Shown one piece after another: positions 14,804-23,537 of a DNA stretch of 45,484 bases (the stretch's first letter is position 1; each line of letters opens with the position of its first letter). Under the pieces are notes generated by a model, which had not been told where the DNA came from, searched no databases, and saw only the letters and a list, made by a program, of their open reading frames with translations. Made by a program: the position numbers and the translations under genes. This DNA is from B46-G9 sp964548365 (GTDB taxonomy: Bacteria > Desulfobacterota > DSM-4660 > Desulfatiglandales > Desulfatiglandaceae), in assembly GCA_964548365.1 (NCBI GenBank), contig CAZJRD010000021.1, forward strand, positions 1 through 45,484, given 5' to 3'.

Positions 14804-16243
14804 TCAAAGTACGCAAAATTCGGATGAACCCTTATTTTTTGTCCGGTCACTGTGGGACAGGATAAAGTCTACAATCCTGCTATAATGCTCCTTCAGGATC
14901 TTGGAGGATCGAAAAATGCCCATATGGCCCCCATCGCACAGGAGGGTGAGCTTATCTTCCGGCGGGACGGATTTGATCAATGCCATATGCCCGGTTGCCT
15001 GGAGGGGGGGCGCGATCTCGTCTCTTGTGCCACCCAGTGCCCATAGGGGGACACTGCCGGGATAGTCTTTGATGCTGACCTTTTTCCCACCGATCATCAA
15101 CTCGCCCCTGATCAGATCATTTCGAATGAAGATTTTTTTATAGGTGTCACGGATAAAGCCTGCCGGGCTGTGCTGCACAAAATGATACCATTGATAGAAT
15201 GTCTTTTGACGTTTGGCGCTGGCCCCATTTCTCTGCCTCAAGTCGGATAAAAGGGACTGCATGTTTTTGATATGCTGATCCATCCCCAGGAGATAAAAGC
15301 CGAGCACCTGGAGCCTGCCGTCGTAACTTTCTCTCCCTGCGCCTTTGTGGCCCTTCGATACGGTGTGGCCGAAAAAACTGATGAGCCGATCGATATATTT
15401 CTCTCCCACCAGCCGGGCAAAATCCGTCAGGTATCCTTTTTCTCCCTCGGTGTGCATGGGAGCTCCCGCCGATCCGAACGTCTTGGCAAGGTGGGGATTG
15501 AGGATCAAGGTGGTTATGAGGAGGGGCCCTGGCTGGCAAATGGCGACCAGGTGGGAAGGATATCCTGTCAGACCTTTCAGATGCTTCAATACCGCCTTGT
15601 ACTGATCCACCTGTCCCTCAAAATCTTCATGGTGTCTCATCCCGCCCACATAGAGCGGGATGTCATCTGCACATTTTTGCTCCACAACGGCCATGCGGGT
15701 GATGCCATGATCTCTCATGTAAAAAGCCACCCGTTCGGCGATATTGGAATGGTGCCCGGCACGGGGAGCAAATACTACCCCGTAGTTCTGGATCTTGTGT
15801 TTTACATCCAATGAGATGTCTATGAGCCTGAGACCCGGCAAATCCAGAAGGACGTTGGTATTATCATATTCAATGCTCCAGTCCTGCACAGGGGGCTGCT
15901 CAATGAAGAGCTTGATGAATTCCAGTTCCCCTTGCCTTCTTTGATGGAAGCGTCCCAGGCCGTCCAGTACACTTTTTTCAGCCAAAGACACAAAACCGTC
16001 TGCCCCTTCATGGCACATGTCAAAGAGTTGTCTGCATGATCCATTGAGCCGGGGAACAGCCAAAGGCAGAAAGTCTTTCATCAGCTGGCAGCTCAGTTCG
16101 TATGTATTCCTGGTGAGGTCAAAGGCCATGGCCCAAGATTGCATGGCCGCCTCAGCAAGGTTTGCACTCATTTGAACCGGGACTTTTGTGGCCTCAAGGG
16201 TATTAAGAACTTGGGGAAATAGGGTCATGAAAGATTCTGGCAT
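14804..16243 (-). CDS. Intracellular PHA depolymerase-like protein (PhaZ family)
   Basis: An alpha/beta-hydrolase of the intracellular polyhydroxybutyrate depolymerase group, which mobilises stored polymer. The nucleophile motif is AICQPGP with Cys236, the Cys-x-Pro form of PhaZ1-type depolymerases. GGTRDEIAPPLQ supplies the likely Asp and CDGGHMGIF the likely His. The start at 16243 (479 aa) has GGAG nine bases upstream; two earlier starts are open but lack one. The N-terminal 70 residues are helical and granule-protein-like, making it longer than typical PhaZ (about 410 aa). It converges on phaR. A divergent PHA synthase relative cannot be fully excluded. Confidence 0.75.
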   Translation of the reverse strand: MPESFMTLFPQVLNTLEATKVPVQMSANLAEAAMQSWAMAFDLTRNTYELSCQLMKDFLPLAVPRLNGSCRQLFDMCHEGADGFVSLAEKSVLDGLGRFHQRRQGELEFIKLFIEQPPVQDWSIEYDNTNVLLDLPGLRLIDISLDVKHKIQNYGVVFAPRAGHHSNIAERVAFYMRDHGITRMAVVEQKCADDIPLYVGGMRHHEDFEGQVDQYKAVLKHLKGLTGYPSHLVAICQPGPLLITTLILNPHLAKTFGSAGAPMHTEGEKGYLTDFARLVGEKYIDRLISFFGHTVSKGHKGAGRESYDGRLQVLGFYLLGMDQHIKNMQSLLSDLRQRNGASAKRQKTFYQWYHFVQHSPAGFIRDTYKKIFIRNDLIRGELMIGGKKVSIKDYPGSVPLWALGGTRDEIAPPLQATGHMALIKSVPPEDKLTLLCDGGHMGIFRSSKILKEHYSRIVDFILSHSDRTKNKGSSEFCVL

Positions 16244-16782
16244 GAACATCCGCTCCTTTCCAACAGTAACGCAGCAAGATCTGACCAATAACAACTTTAA
16301 CAGGCATTCGAGTTTTGCTGCAAGCTTCATACCATAAAGTCTTACACCAGTCCATCATTATCAGAAGCATTATCATGTTATGAAGAGGCTTATCCTGAAA
16401 AAAACAGCAACCCTTTCTGGAGACCTGGTTAGCAGACACAACGTTTTTTTTCCGATTATGCTGGGCAAGTTACAGTATATGCTTCAGTGGGGTTTTCGGT
16501 ACTATGGTGACCTGTGTCTTCAATAGAAAATTTCAAAAGCAGCCGGCCGTTAACAAATATACAATAATGTAGGAATTGATGTTAAATGCTACGATAAAGT
16601 ATATATCAGACCTTTCATGGTCTCCTGTTCACATGATAGAATCATATGTAAATCAAACAGATAGAAGGAAATGGGGCTTCTTGGCACATCTATTGCGGAT
16701 GAGTGCTAACAGCTTTCTCGGGGAAAGATGAAAGGATCGCAAAATCCAATGACAGATCAGAGAACGGTTAAGGGAGGGAAAA
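16244..16782. other. Intergenic control region, phaZ-like to glnK
   Basis: 539 bases without a convincing gene, A+T-rich in the middle (about 16550-16660). It holds the promoter of the leftward phaZ-like gene, which I cannot place, and at its right end the sigma-54 promoter of glnK-amtB at 16682-16696. I looked for paired NtrC half-sites (GCAC/GTGC type) upstream and did not find a clean one. Confidence 0.6.
16682..16696 (+). promoter_or_regulatory. Sigma-54 (RpoN) promoter of glnK-amtB
   Basis: TGGCAC (16682-16687), five bases, then TTGC (16693-16696) matches the -24/-12 consensus exactly at the conserved GG and GC. Transcription should start near 16707, leaving a leader of about 75 bases before glnK. 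This implies RpoN plus an activator such as NtrC and induction under nitrogen limitation. Confidence 0.85.
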
Positions 16783-17121
16783 ATGAAAAAGATCGAAGCC
16801 ATCATTAAACCTTTTAAGCTGGATGAAGTGAAGGAGGCCCTTATGGGCCTTGGCATCCAGGGAATGACGGTCAGCGAGGTGAAAGGATTTGGACGCCAGC
16901 GTGGACACAAGGAGGTCTTCCGGGGAGCGGAATACCGGATAGACTTTGTCCCGAAGGTAAAAGTTGAGATAGTCGTCGATTCCTTTGTCTTGAACGAGGC
17001 CATGACATTGATTCAGGAAAAGGCACGGACCGGGAGTATAGGCGACGGGAAAATTTTCGTCTCACCCATTGAACAGGCGATACGCATCAGGACCGGAGAG
17101 AGCGGAAAAGATGCCCTTTAG
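16783..17121 (+). CDS. glnK: Nitrogen regulatory protein P-II (GlnK type)
   Basis: Trimeric PII signal protein that senses ATP/ADP and 2-oxoglutarate and, when next to amtB, usually plugs the ammonium channel. The 112-aa length is canonical. The start MKKIEAIIKPFKLDEVKEAL is typical. The T-loop GHKEVFRGAEYRIDF keeps Tyr51, the uridylylation site in proteobacteria, and the B-loop RTGSIGDGKIFV binds nucleotide. A strong GGGAGGG precedes the ATG. It lies 17 bases before amtB, so GlnK is the better name, although GlnB and GlnK cannot be separated by sequence alone. Confidence 0.95.
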   Translation: MKKIEAIIKPFKLDEVKEALMGLGIQGMTVSEVKGFGRQRGHKEVFRGAEYRIDFVPKVKVEIVVDSFVLNEAMTLIQEKARTGSIGDGKIFVSPIEQAIRIRTGESGKDAL

Positions 17122-17138
17122 GGAGGAGGAAATTCAAT

Positions 17139-18530
17139 ATGTTTAATATGCATAAAAAAAGAAGTTGGTTGTTTTTTCTGGGAGTTCTCATCTTGGTGGG
17201 CGTTGCTTTAGAGGCCTATGCCGGGGATCCCACCGGGGCTGAGACGTTAAAAAAGGACCCTGGCGCGCCTGTGGATTATGTCTGGATCCTGGTATGCGCC
17301 TTCCTGGTTATGTTTATGCAACCTGGGTTTGCCCTGGTTGAGGCGGGTTTCTGTCGGGCCAAAAACGCCATTAATCTGATGATGAAAAACCTGATGGACT
17401 TTGTAGCGGGCAGTCTGGTGTTTTTTGCCGTAGGCTATGCCCTCATGATGGGGAAGGATTGGCATACGCTCATCGGTATCAGTGGATGGTTTTTGCATGG
17501 CGATGCTTATGACGTGCATACGTATTTGATCTGGATTTTTCAGGTGGTCTTTGCAGCTACTGCCGCCACCATTGTTTCAGGTGCCGTGGCCGAAAGGATT
17601 AAATTTCCCGTCTATCTGTTTTACAGTGCCGTTGTATCCGCGATCATTTATCCAATCTACGGCCATTGGGTATGGGGTGGCGGCTGGCTGTCCAAACTGC
17701 CATTCGGAGTCGGGGCCGTTGATTTTGCCGGGAGCGGCATTGTCCATGCGATGGGAGGATTTATTGGTTTGGCAGGGGCCATGGCCCTTGGCGCGAGAAT
17801 CGGCAAATATGATGATAAGGGAAAGGTCAAACCGATTGTGGGGCATAATATCCCCATGGCCGCCCTGGGTGTGTTCATCCTCTGGTTCGGGTGGTTTGGG
17901 TTCAATCCCGGATCAACCCTGTCGGCCCATGAACTCCGAATCTCCGTCATTGCCGTAAACACGAATCTCGCAGCGGCCGCGGGGGCATTAGCCGCCTTGA
18001 TTTTCATGAAATTAAAGTTGGGCAACTGGGACCTTGGGATGACCCTGAACGGTGCACTGGCAGGGCTTGTGGCGGTTACGGCCCCTTGTGCATGGGTGGA
18101 AGCATGGGCTGCCGTGGTCATCGGCCTTATTGCAGGGATTCTGGTTTGCTTGAGTGTCCTTTCATTGGATAAGCTCCATATCGATGACCCCGTTGGTGCT
18201 GTGTCCGTACATGGCATAAACGGGATCTGGGGAGTGATAAGCGTCGGGTTGTTCGCTGACGGGACCTATGGCAATTATACCACGAAAGCCCCTTATGTTA
18301 AGGGCCTCTTCTACGGAGGTGGTGCAGACCAGTTACTCGCCCAGCTGATTTCCGCGGGCGTTTGTATCGCGTGGGCCTTTCTTATGGGATGGATTACCTT
18401 TCGTGTTGCAAAAGCAGTATTCGGAGGTATCAGGGTCTCTGCCGAAGAAGAGGCAGAGGGTCTGGACTACGGGGAACACGGCGGGAATGCCTATCCTGAT
18501 TTTGTCGTCTCTTCCTACCAGCAGCATTGA
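17139..18530 (+). CDS. amtB: Ammonium transporter AmtB
   Basis: Inner-membrane ammonium channel, active as a trimer. The 463-aa protein begins with a signal-like segment ending EAYAGD, then about eleven membrane helices. Asp195 and the pore His pair His203 (GIVHAMGG) and His358 (SVHGINGIWG) match Asp160, His168 and His318 of E. coli AmtB. The C-terminal tail carries AEEEAEGLDYGEHGGNAYPD, the conserved regulatory end that GlnK and the trimer use. GGGAGGAGGA sits eight bases before the ATG. It forms a two-gene operon with glnK behind the sigma-54 promoter. Confidence 0.97.
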   Translation: MFNMHKKRSWLFFLGVLILVGVALEAYAGDPTGAETLKKDPGAPVDYVWILVCAFLVMFMQPGFALVEAGFCRAKNAINLMMKNLMDFVAGSLVFFAVGYALMMGKDWHTLIGISGWFLHGDAYDVHTYLIWIFQVVFAATAATIVSGAVAERIKFPVYLFYSAVVSAIIYPIYGHWVWGGGWLSKLPFGVGAVDFAGSGIVHAMGGFIGLAGAMALGARIGKYDDKGKVKPIVGHNIPMAALGVFILWFGWFGFNPGSTLSAHELRISVIAVNTNLAAAAGALAALIFMKLKLGNWDLGMTLNGALAGLVAVTAPCAWVEAWAAVVIGLIAGILVCLSVLSLDKLHIDDPVGAVSVHGINGIWGVISVGLFADGTYGNYTTKAPYVKGLFYGGGADQLLAQLISAGVCIAWAFLMGWITFRVAKAVFGGIRVSAEEEAEGLDYGEHGGNAYPDFVVSSYQQH

Positions 18531-18730
18531 TCAGACATGGAAAGGGGTCTGAGTTGGCGAATCTTCTGTTCTACAGCAACAAGAGCTGGATCTGGAGGAT
18601 TCCCAACTCTCATTGAGGGGCAAAAGAGGCAGTGATCCATTGCATAAGGAAAAGGATCGAACAATTTAACTGGAAAGTTTCCGGATGTCAAGAACAGGAT
18701 AACCCTCATCCTATTTTTCAGGCTGCAATC

Positions 18731-19966
18731 TCAAGGCCTGAAGAGGGGTTCAAACCGCTTCAGTTGAAAAAGCTTCTTATCCTGGGTGGCAGTGATGTGA
18801 TAAAACTTGTCCTGGGGGATGTAGATATACGGGACATCTTCTTTGCGGCGGTAGAGAAAGTGGGAAAGGATCATGCGGTTAACCGCCCGGTGCCCCACGA
18901 CCATGATGTTCCCGGCATTTCCACTCAAATAGAGCGCTTTTTTTATGCCCTGGTCAATTCTTCCCTGCATAGTGACGTACCCCTCGCCACCGGGATACAC
19001 ATAGTTATATTTATCCAATTTCCGTGATGCGTAGATGCTCGGCATCTTCTCCTTGATTTCTTCGTAGCTCATGGCCTCACAAACCCCGCTGTCAATTTCA
19101 TTGAACTCGCTCAGCGGAATAATGGAACAATGATCCTGGAGTTCTTTGACCGGGTCAGCTGTTTCAATGGTTCTGATCTTATCACTCGTAAAAATGACCG
19201 GGATGGTTTTCTTGCGAAAATAGTGTGCCAGCGCCCTGGCCTGGGATCTTCCGTTTTCTGTCAGGCGGGAATCACCACCGATACGGTTCTCCAGATTGAA
19301 AAAGGTCTCTCCATGTCTGATTAAAAAGAGATTCTTGACGCTGTCGGTGACCAGGAAATCACGGATGCGATCATAATAAGGAAGCGGGTCTCGTATCTCT
19401 TCTTTCAGGATCTTATTGTTTAACGAATCAAGGTGAACAAAATTTCGCTCTTTCGCCAAGGTGTTATAGATGCTCCTGTAATAGTCGATGCGCTGTTTGA
19501 AACTGTGCACTGCGGAATCTTCGCTGAGGTGTTGAAACTCGGGCAGAATGATCTTTCTCCTGATGCTCGCCTCCAGGATTTCTTCATCGTTGTTCATACA
19601 TTCTATAAAAAGCAGGGGGTATTTATTCGCAAGGCTGATAATCATTTTCCTTCTGTTGGAGCTTACATTGGTTGCGTCCAGAATGGCGATGTTCCCCTCG
19701 TTTTCAAGATATTTCTTGGCTCTTTTAATGTTGATGAGGGCGATTTTTTCCCTGAACTGAACACTCTCGCGGTTATCCGGATTATAGAATTCCGGATATG
19801 ATGTGTTCTCCCGCAAGAGACGCCTTCTCAACTTGCCATTGTTGAAGATGCGCGTCTTAATGGCATCCTTGAGGAGATTTTCCTTCAGCTTGCTCGCAAT
19901 GGTCGATTTTCCCCTAGCCGGGAGACCCACCATCGCCAAAAAGAGTTTTCCGGGGTTTCCGTTCAT
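18731..19966 (-). CDS. PFKFB-like 6-phosphofructo-2-kinase/fructose-2,6-bisphosphatase
   Basis: A two-domain protein with the architecture of the eukaryotic enzyme that makes and destroys fructose 2,6-bisphosphate. The kinase domain (about 1-205) has the P-loop GLPARGKST (14-22), the sugar-binding-type FNNGKLRRR and FYNPDN segments, and ILDATN (95-100). The phosphatase domain (210-411) has LIRHGE with His218, the diagnostic FNEIDSGVCEAMSYEEI near 288-304, VYPGGEGY, and VVGHRAVNR with His359. All are close to PFKFB motifs. The ATG at 19966 with AAGGA upstream is preferred over a TTG at 19999. Convergent with amtB. Such bifunctional proteins are uncommon in bacteria, and the substrate is not proven. 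Confidence 0.85.
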   Translation of the reverse strand: MNGNPGKLFLAMVGLPARGKSTIASKLKENLLKDAIKTRIFNNGKLRRRLLRENTSYPEFYNPDNRESVQFREKIALINIKRAKKYLENEGNIAILDATNVSSNRRKMIISLANKYPLLFIECMNNDEEILEASIRRKIILPEFQHLSEDSAVHSFKQRIDYYRSIYNTLAKERNFVHLDSLNNKILKEEIRDPLPYYDRIRDFLVTDSVKNLFLIRHGETFFNLENRIGGDSRLTENGRSQARALAHYFRKKTIPVIFTSDKIRTIETADPVKELQDHCSIIPLSEFNEIDSGVCEAMSYEEIKEKMPSIYASRKLDKYNYVYPGGEGYVTMQGRIDQGIKKALYLSGNAGNIMVVGHRAVNRMILSHFLYRRKEDVPYIYIPQDKFYHITATQDKKLFQLKRFEPLFRP

Positions 19967-20038
19967 GAGTGAAATTCCTTTGTCTTTTGAGGATAGCAAC
20001 CCGATAAAGAAGGGGCAATCAAAAAAAGGCGATTGAGG

Positions 20039-20066
20039 TTGCGATTTTTGTGAATGGAGTTATAAT
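20039..20066 (+). promoter_or_regulatory. Sigma-70 promoter ahead of the BI-1 gene
   Basis: TTGCGA (20039-20044), a 16-base spacer and a perfect TATAAT (20061-20066). The predicted start near 20073 falls at the left edge of the 63-bp repeat (20071-20133), so the repeat would form most of the 5' untranslated region. Confidence 0.6.
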
Positions 20067-20070
20067 ATTT

Positions 20071-20133
20071 GTAACTATTCAGGTGGATAGACTGAAGGTG
20101 GAAGGCCGAAGGAAAGAATAATGCGAAATTATG
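20071..20133 (+). repeat. 63-bp dispersed repeat, copy 1
   Basis: Begins GTAACTATTCAGGTGGATAG, continues through two G/A-rich GAAGG units and ends ATAATGCGAAATTATG. The inverted copy at 25121-25183 differs at only 4 of 63 positions. This copy lies between the promoter at 20061 and the BI-1 start at 20186. Confidence 0.85.
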
Positions 20134-20185
20134 TACAGGTTCACAGTCTACGGTTTAAAGCACATATTGGAGGAGGAAAGAAAAA

Positions 20186-20890
20186 ATGCAGCAATTGACT
20201 TCAGCACGACCCGGGACCGATGTCCTGGTCAATAATTTTGTGAGAAGTGTCTATAACTGGATGGGCATCGGCCTCGGGCTGACCGCCTTCGTGGCATTTT
20301 ATGTTTCCAACAACGAGACACTGATGCGCTTCCTTTTCAGCAACCGAATGGTTTTTTTCGTGTTGATCCTGGCTGAACTGGGGCTGGTATTTGCCATCAG
20401 TGGAATGATCAACAAGGTCAGCGCCGGAACCGCCACATTCCTTTTTGTTTTCTATTCGGGCCTGAATGGTTTGACTCTCTCTTTTATTTTTCTCGCATAT
20501 ACGCGCACTTCCATTGCCAGTACTTTTTTCGTATGCGCCGCAACCTTTATTGGTTGCAGTATCTACGGATGGACCACAAAGAAAAACCTGACCTCGTGGG
20601 GGGGATTTCTCTTCATGGGGCTCATAGGAATTATCATCGCCTCCGTGGTAAACATGTTTATCAAGAGCAGCGGCATGAGCCTCATCATAAGCTATATAGG
20701 GGTTATCGTTTTTGTGGGGCTTACCGCCTATGATACCCAGAAGCTGAAAAATATGGCGCTTACTCAGCCTGCAGGGGTGGATGGGACTGCCGTGAGGAAG
20801 GGGGCCATTCTGGGTGCGCTTTCTCTCTACCTTGACTTCATCAATCTCTTTCTCATGCTGCTAAGGATATTCGGCTCAGCTCGAGACTGA
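20186..20890 (+). CDS. Bax inhibitor-1/YccA family membrane protein
   Basis: A 234-aa integral membrane protein with seven likely helices, of the BI-1 (YbhL/YccA/TMBIM) family. These proteins act as pH-sensitive calcium leak channels or modulators of the FtsH protease in studied cases. Typical landmarks are the N-terminal VRSVYNWMGIGLGLTAFVA, GLNGLTLSFIFLAYT and the C-terminal YDTQKLKNMA followed by GALSLYLDFINLFLMLLRIFG. The strong RBS GGAGGAGG precedes the ATG. It is followed by a 14-bp stem hairpin and is probably a single-gene unit. The physiological role here is not evident from its neighbours. Confidence 0.92.
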   Translation: MQQLTSARPGTDVLVNNFVRSVYNWMGIGLGLTAFVAFYVSNNETLMRFLFSNRMVFFVLILAELGLVFAISGMINKVSAGTATFLFVFYSGLNGLTLSFIFLAYTRTSIASTFFVCAATFIGCSIYGWTTKKNLTSWGGFLFMGLIGIIIASVVNMFIKSSGMSLIISYIGVIVFVGLTAYDTQKLKNMALTQPAGVDGTAVRKGAILGALSLYLDFINLFLMLLRIFGSARD

Positions 20891-20896
20891 TCTATT

Positions 20897-20942
20897 CTAT
20901 CCCCCTGAAAACATAGTATACGTTTCAGGGGGATAGTGTTTT
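20897..20942 (+). terminator. Intrinsic terminator after the BI-1 gene
   Basis: A perfect 14-bp stem, CTATCCCCCTGAAA (20897-20910) and TTTCAGGGGGATAG (20923-20936), with a 12-base loop and a short TTTT tail at 20939-20942. The tail is weak, so some read-through into the next gene is possible. The hairpin overlaps an alternative GTG start of the radical SAM gene, arguing for its ATG at 20960. Confidence 0.7.
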
Positions 20943-20959
20943 CTGAGGTTTCAAGAGAG

Positions 20960-21892
20960 ATGGAACCTTCATACATTGCTCTGTACCGCGACGGGACGCT
21001 CCGGGAACGCGTAAAAGAGGCGCTGGATCGGCTGGCGAGCTGTGATCTCTGTCCCCGGAAGTGCAAAGTGAACAGAGTTGCAGGAGAAATGGGATTTTGC
21101 GGCGCAGGAAGAAAGATAAAAATAGCAAGCTACAACGCGCACTTTGGTGAGGAAGCACCCCTTGTGGGGAGGTTCGGGTCAGGGACCATTTTCTTGAGCC
21201 ACTGCAATTTACGCTGTCAATTCTGTCAGAATTATGATATCAGCCACCTTGCCGAGGGCTGGGAGGCTGAACCGGAGCAGGCAGCCGACATGATGCTGCA
21301 ACTGGCTGAACGGGGGTGCCACAATATTAATTTCGTGACCCCTACCCATATGGTGCCCCAGATTTTTGAGGCCCTTTTGCCGGCCGTGGAAGGCGGACTC
21401 AGCATTCCGCTGGTCTACAATTCAAGCGCGTATGAGCGGAAGGAGACACTGGGGCTCCTTGAAGGGATTGTTGATATCTATATGCCCGATTTCAAATTCT
21501 GGGATGGAAAATGGGCAGAGCGATATTGCGCGGCGCCTGATTATCCGGAAGTGGCACGAGAAGCCATCCGGGAAATGCACCGGCAGGTAGGTGACCTGAA
21601 GATAAACGAAGGAGGTGTAGCAACCAGAGGCCTGCTTGTCAGGCATCTTGTTATGCCCAATGGGGTGGCCGGTACCAAAGAAATTGTTGCCTTCCTGGCA
21701 AAGGAGATCTCAGCCGATACCTACACGAACATCATGGACCAGTACAGGCCCTGCGGAACCGCGGATGAAGACACGATCATCAATCGCAGGCTGAGACCGC
21801 AGGAATTCCGGGATGCGCTTGATGCCGCCGGAAACAGCGGGCTGACGCGTCTAGACCCGAGGGAGCGGGTTCGTATTTTTTTCGGGATGTAA
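20960..21892 (+). CDS. Radical SAM protein, PflX/pyruvate formate-lyase-activase-like
   Basis: A 310-aa radical SAM enzyme of the PflX (COG1313) type. The cluster motif is CNLRCQFC (Cys82, Cys86, Cys89). A Cys-rich N-terminal motif (Cys28, Cys31, Cys35, Cys47; CDLCPRKC...GFCG) could bind a second metal centre. Family sequences HCNLRCQFCQN and YNSSAYE are present, as is DIYMPDFKFWD. Members are annotated as glycyl-radical activases, but no glycyl-radical enzyme is near, so the substrate is unknown. The ATG at 20960 is preferred over the GTG at 20936. Its stop directly abuts the phosphatase start, indicating one operon. Confidence 0.88.
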   Translation: MEPSYIALYRDGTLRERVKEALDRLASCDLCPRKCKVNRVAGEMGFCGAGRKIKIASYNAHFGEEAPLVGRFGSGTIFLSHCNLRCQFCQNYDISHLAEGWEAEPEQAADMMLQLAERGCHNINFVTPTHMVPQIFEALLPAVEGGLSIPLVYNSSAYERKETLGLLEGIVDIYMPDFKFWDGKWAERYCAAPDYPEVAREAIREMHRQVGDLKINEGGVATRGLLVRHLVMPNGVAGTKEIVAFLAKEISADTYTNIMDQYRPCGTADEDTIINRRLRPQEFRDALDAAGNSGLTRLDPRERVRIFFGM

Positions 21893-22540
21893 ATGACGGA
21901 TAAGAGGATTTTCATAATAGGGGATATTCACGGATGTCTTGACATGCTGAAGCGCATGTTGGACAAGATCCACTGGCAGCCGGACAATGACCACCTGATT
22001 TTTCTTGGTGACTATATTGACCGTGGGCATGATCCTAAGGGGGTTGTTGACTTCATATTGGAGTTGAAAAAGCTTTCTTCGCATATCCAGTGCCTCATCG
22101 GCAATCATGAAGCAGCGTTCCTTGATTACCTGAGCGGAAAAGAGAAAAAACTCTTTCTCATGAACGGCGGATACCGGACGCTTGAGAGCTACGATGCAAC
22201 CCGCGAAGGGCCGGACAACCACCTGGTGCCGGCTTCTCATCTGGATTTTTTCAACTCCCTCGAAAATTATTTTGACCTTGATGACTACTACGTGGTGCAC
22301 GCGGGATTCAGGCCCGGTGTTCCTCTGCCCGAGCAAAATTTTGAGGACCTGGTCTGGATTCGAGATCCGTTCATTTTTTCAGCCCATGATTTCGGGAAGA
22401 AGGTCATTTTCGGCCATACCCCCTTCTCTGAACCTCTGATCCTCGAAAATAAGATCGGCCTGGATACCGGGGCCGTCTACGGGAATAAGCTGACTTGCCT
22501 GGAACTCCCCGAATTTAAATTCCATTTCGTGGAGGCCTAA
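21893..22540 (+). CDS. PPP-family metallophosphatase (serine/threonine phosphatase-like)
   Basis: A 215-aa calcineurin-like phosphoesterase with all core metal-binding motifs of the PPP family: GDIHG (10-14), GDYIDRG (39-45), GNHE (70-73), then VVHAGFRPG and FGHTPFSEP. Bacterial members act as protein Ser/Thr phosphatases (PrpA/PrpB-like) or as diadenosine tetraphosphatases (ApaH-like); the size fits either. The ATG follows the radical SAM stop codon with no gap. The HgdB-like gene begins 4 bases downstream, with its ribosome-binding site GGAGG inside this gene, so the three are translationally linked. Confidence 0.9.
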   Translation: MTDKRIFIIGDIHGCLDMLKRMLDKIHWQPDNDHLIFLGDYIDRGHDPKGVVDFILELKKLSSHIQCLIGNHEAAFLDYLSGKEKKLFLMNGGYRTLESYDATREGPDNHLVPASHLDFFNSLENYFDLDDYYVVHAGFRPGVPLPEQNFEDLVWIRDPFIFSAHDFGKKVIFGHTPFSEPLILENKIGLDTGAVYGNKLTCLELPEFKFHFVEA

Positions 22541-22544
22541 TCCG

Positions 22545-23525
22545 GTGATCGGGATCACCGCCACCATTCCTGTGGAGATTGTCATCGCCTCGGGTCACAA
22601 AGCCGTCGACCTGAACAATCTCTTTATCACCGCGTCCAATCCGGAGGAGCTGGTCATGCGTGCCGAGCGTGACGGCTTTGCTCATAATATCTGTGCGTGG
22701 ATCAAGGGTATTTACTCCGCAACGCTGCAAGGAGGATTCAAACGAATCATAGCGGTGACCGGCGGTGATTGCAGTAACACCGTTGCCCTGAGCGAGGTAC
22801 TTGCGGCAAAGGGTATTGAGGTGATCCCTTTCGCATTTCCTCTGGATGGAAACCGAAAGGAACTGCAGATCCAGATGGACCACTTGCGGAGGACTCTCGG
22901 TACTTCATGGGAGGCGATCCGCGAGGCAAGACAAAGGCTTCACGGAATTCGCGCCGGGCTCAGGCGACTGGACGAGTTGACATATCTTGAAAACTGCGTT
23001 TCAGGACTTGAAAATCATCAGTTTCTTGTCAGCAGTTCTGATTTTGGTGGAGATACTGAAACATTTCAAAGGGAACTTGAAGGCTTCATCCGCAGGGCAG
23101 AGGGGAGGGGACCTTTCAGAGAGGAAATTCGGCTGGGATACCTGGGTGTCCCCCCCATCTTTTCGGGGTTCTATGAGCTTATCGAGTCACTGGATGCTCG
23201 GGTCGTCTACAATGAAGTGCAGCGCCAGTTCAGCATGCCGGACAGAAAAACAGATATTGTAGATCAGTATCTGACCTACACGTATCCTTATGCGGTAGAG
23301 GGGCGTTTATCCGATATCAGGAAGGCAAGCCGTGAAAGGAACCTTGACGGGTTGATACACTACACCCAGACATTCTGCTATCGACAGATCTACGACATCC
23401 TTCTGAGAAAAAATCTCCCGATCCCCATCCTCACGCTGGAAGGGGACCGGCCTGGTCCCCTTGACAGCCGCACCAGCCTCAGGATTGAAACCTTCATCCA
23501 GATGCTCAAAGACCGGAAGGCCTAA
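22545..23525 (+). CDS. 2-hydroxyacyl-CoA dehydratase (HgdB) family protein
   Basis: A 326-aa member of the HgdB/BcrB-C family, whose iron-sulfur subunits dehydrate 2-hydroxyacyl-CoA or reduce benzoyl-CoA with an ATP-driven activator. Family features are GITATIPVEIVIASG at the start, DLNNLFIT, CSNTVALSEVLAAKGIEVIPF, NEVQRQFSMP, YLTYTYPYAVEGR and the end EGDRPGPLDSRTSLRIETF. It is shorter than typical subunits (370-430 aa). No second subunit and no HgdC-type activator ATPase lie nearby, so it is an orphan paralogue. The GTG start has GGAGG nine bases upstream. Its stop lies 12 bases from the convergent fbp stop. Confidence 0.85.
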   Translation: MIGITATIPVEIVIASGHKAVDLNNLFITASNPEELVMRAERDGFAHNICAWIKGIYSATLQGGFKRIIAVTGGDCSNTVALSEVLAAKGIEVIPFAFPLDGNRKELQIQMDHLRRTLGTSWEAIREARQRLHGIRAGLRRLDELTYLENCVSGLENHQFLVSSSDFGGDTETFQRELEGFIRRAEGRGPFREEIRLGYLGVPPIFSGFYELIESLDARVVYNEVQRQFSMPDRKTDIVDQYLTYTYPYAVEGRLSDIRKASRERNLDGLIHYTQTFCYRQIYDILLRKNLPIPILTLEGDRPGPLDSRTSLRIETFIQMLKDRKA

Positions 23526-23537
23526 CAATCATGTGTT

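Noticed and set aside
14700..14885. 61-codon open frame overlapping the phaR stop
   Set aside because: It overlaps the end of the phaZ-like gene on the other strand and has no ribosome-binding site or similarity that I recognise.
16450..16550. NtrC-like sites upstream of the sigma-54 promoter
   Set aside because: Sequences such as GGTGACC are present but lack the paired half-sites and spacing expected.
18533..18552. Hairpin CAGAC/GTCTG after amtB as terminator
   Set aside because: Only a 5-bp stem and no T-run; not enough to call.
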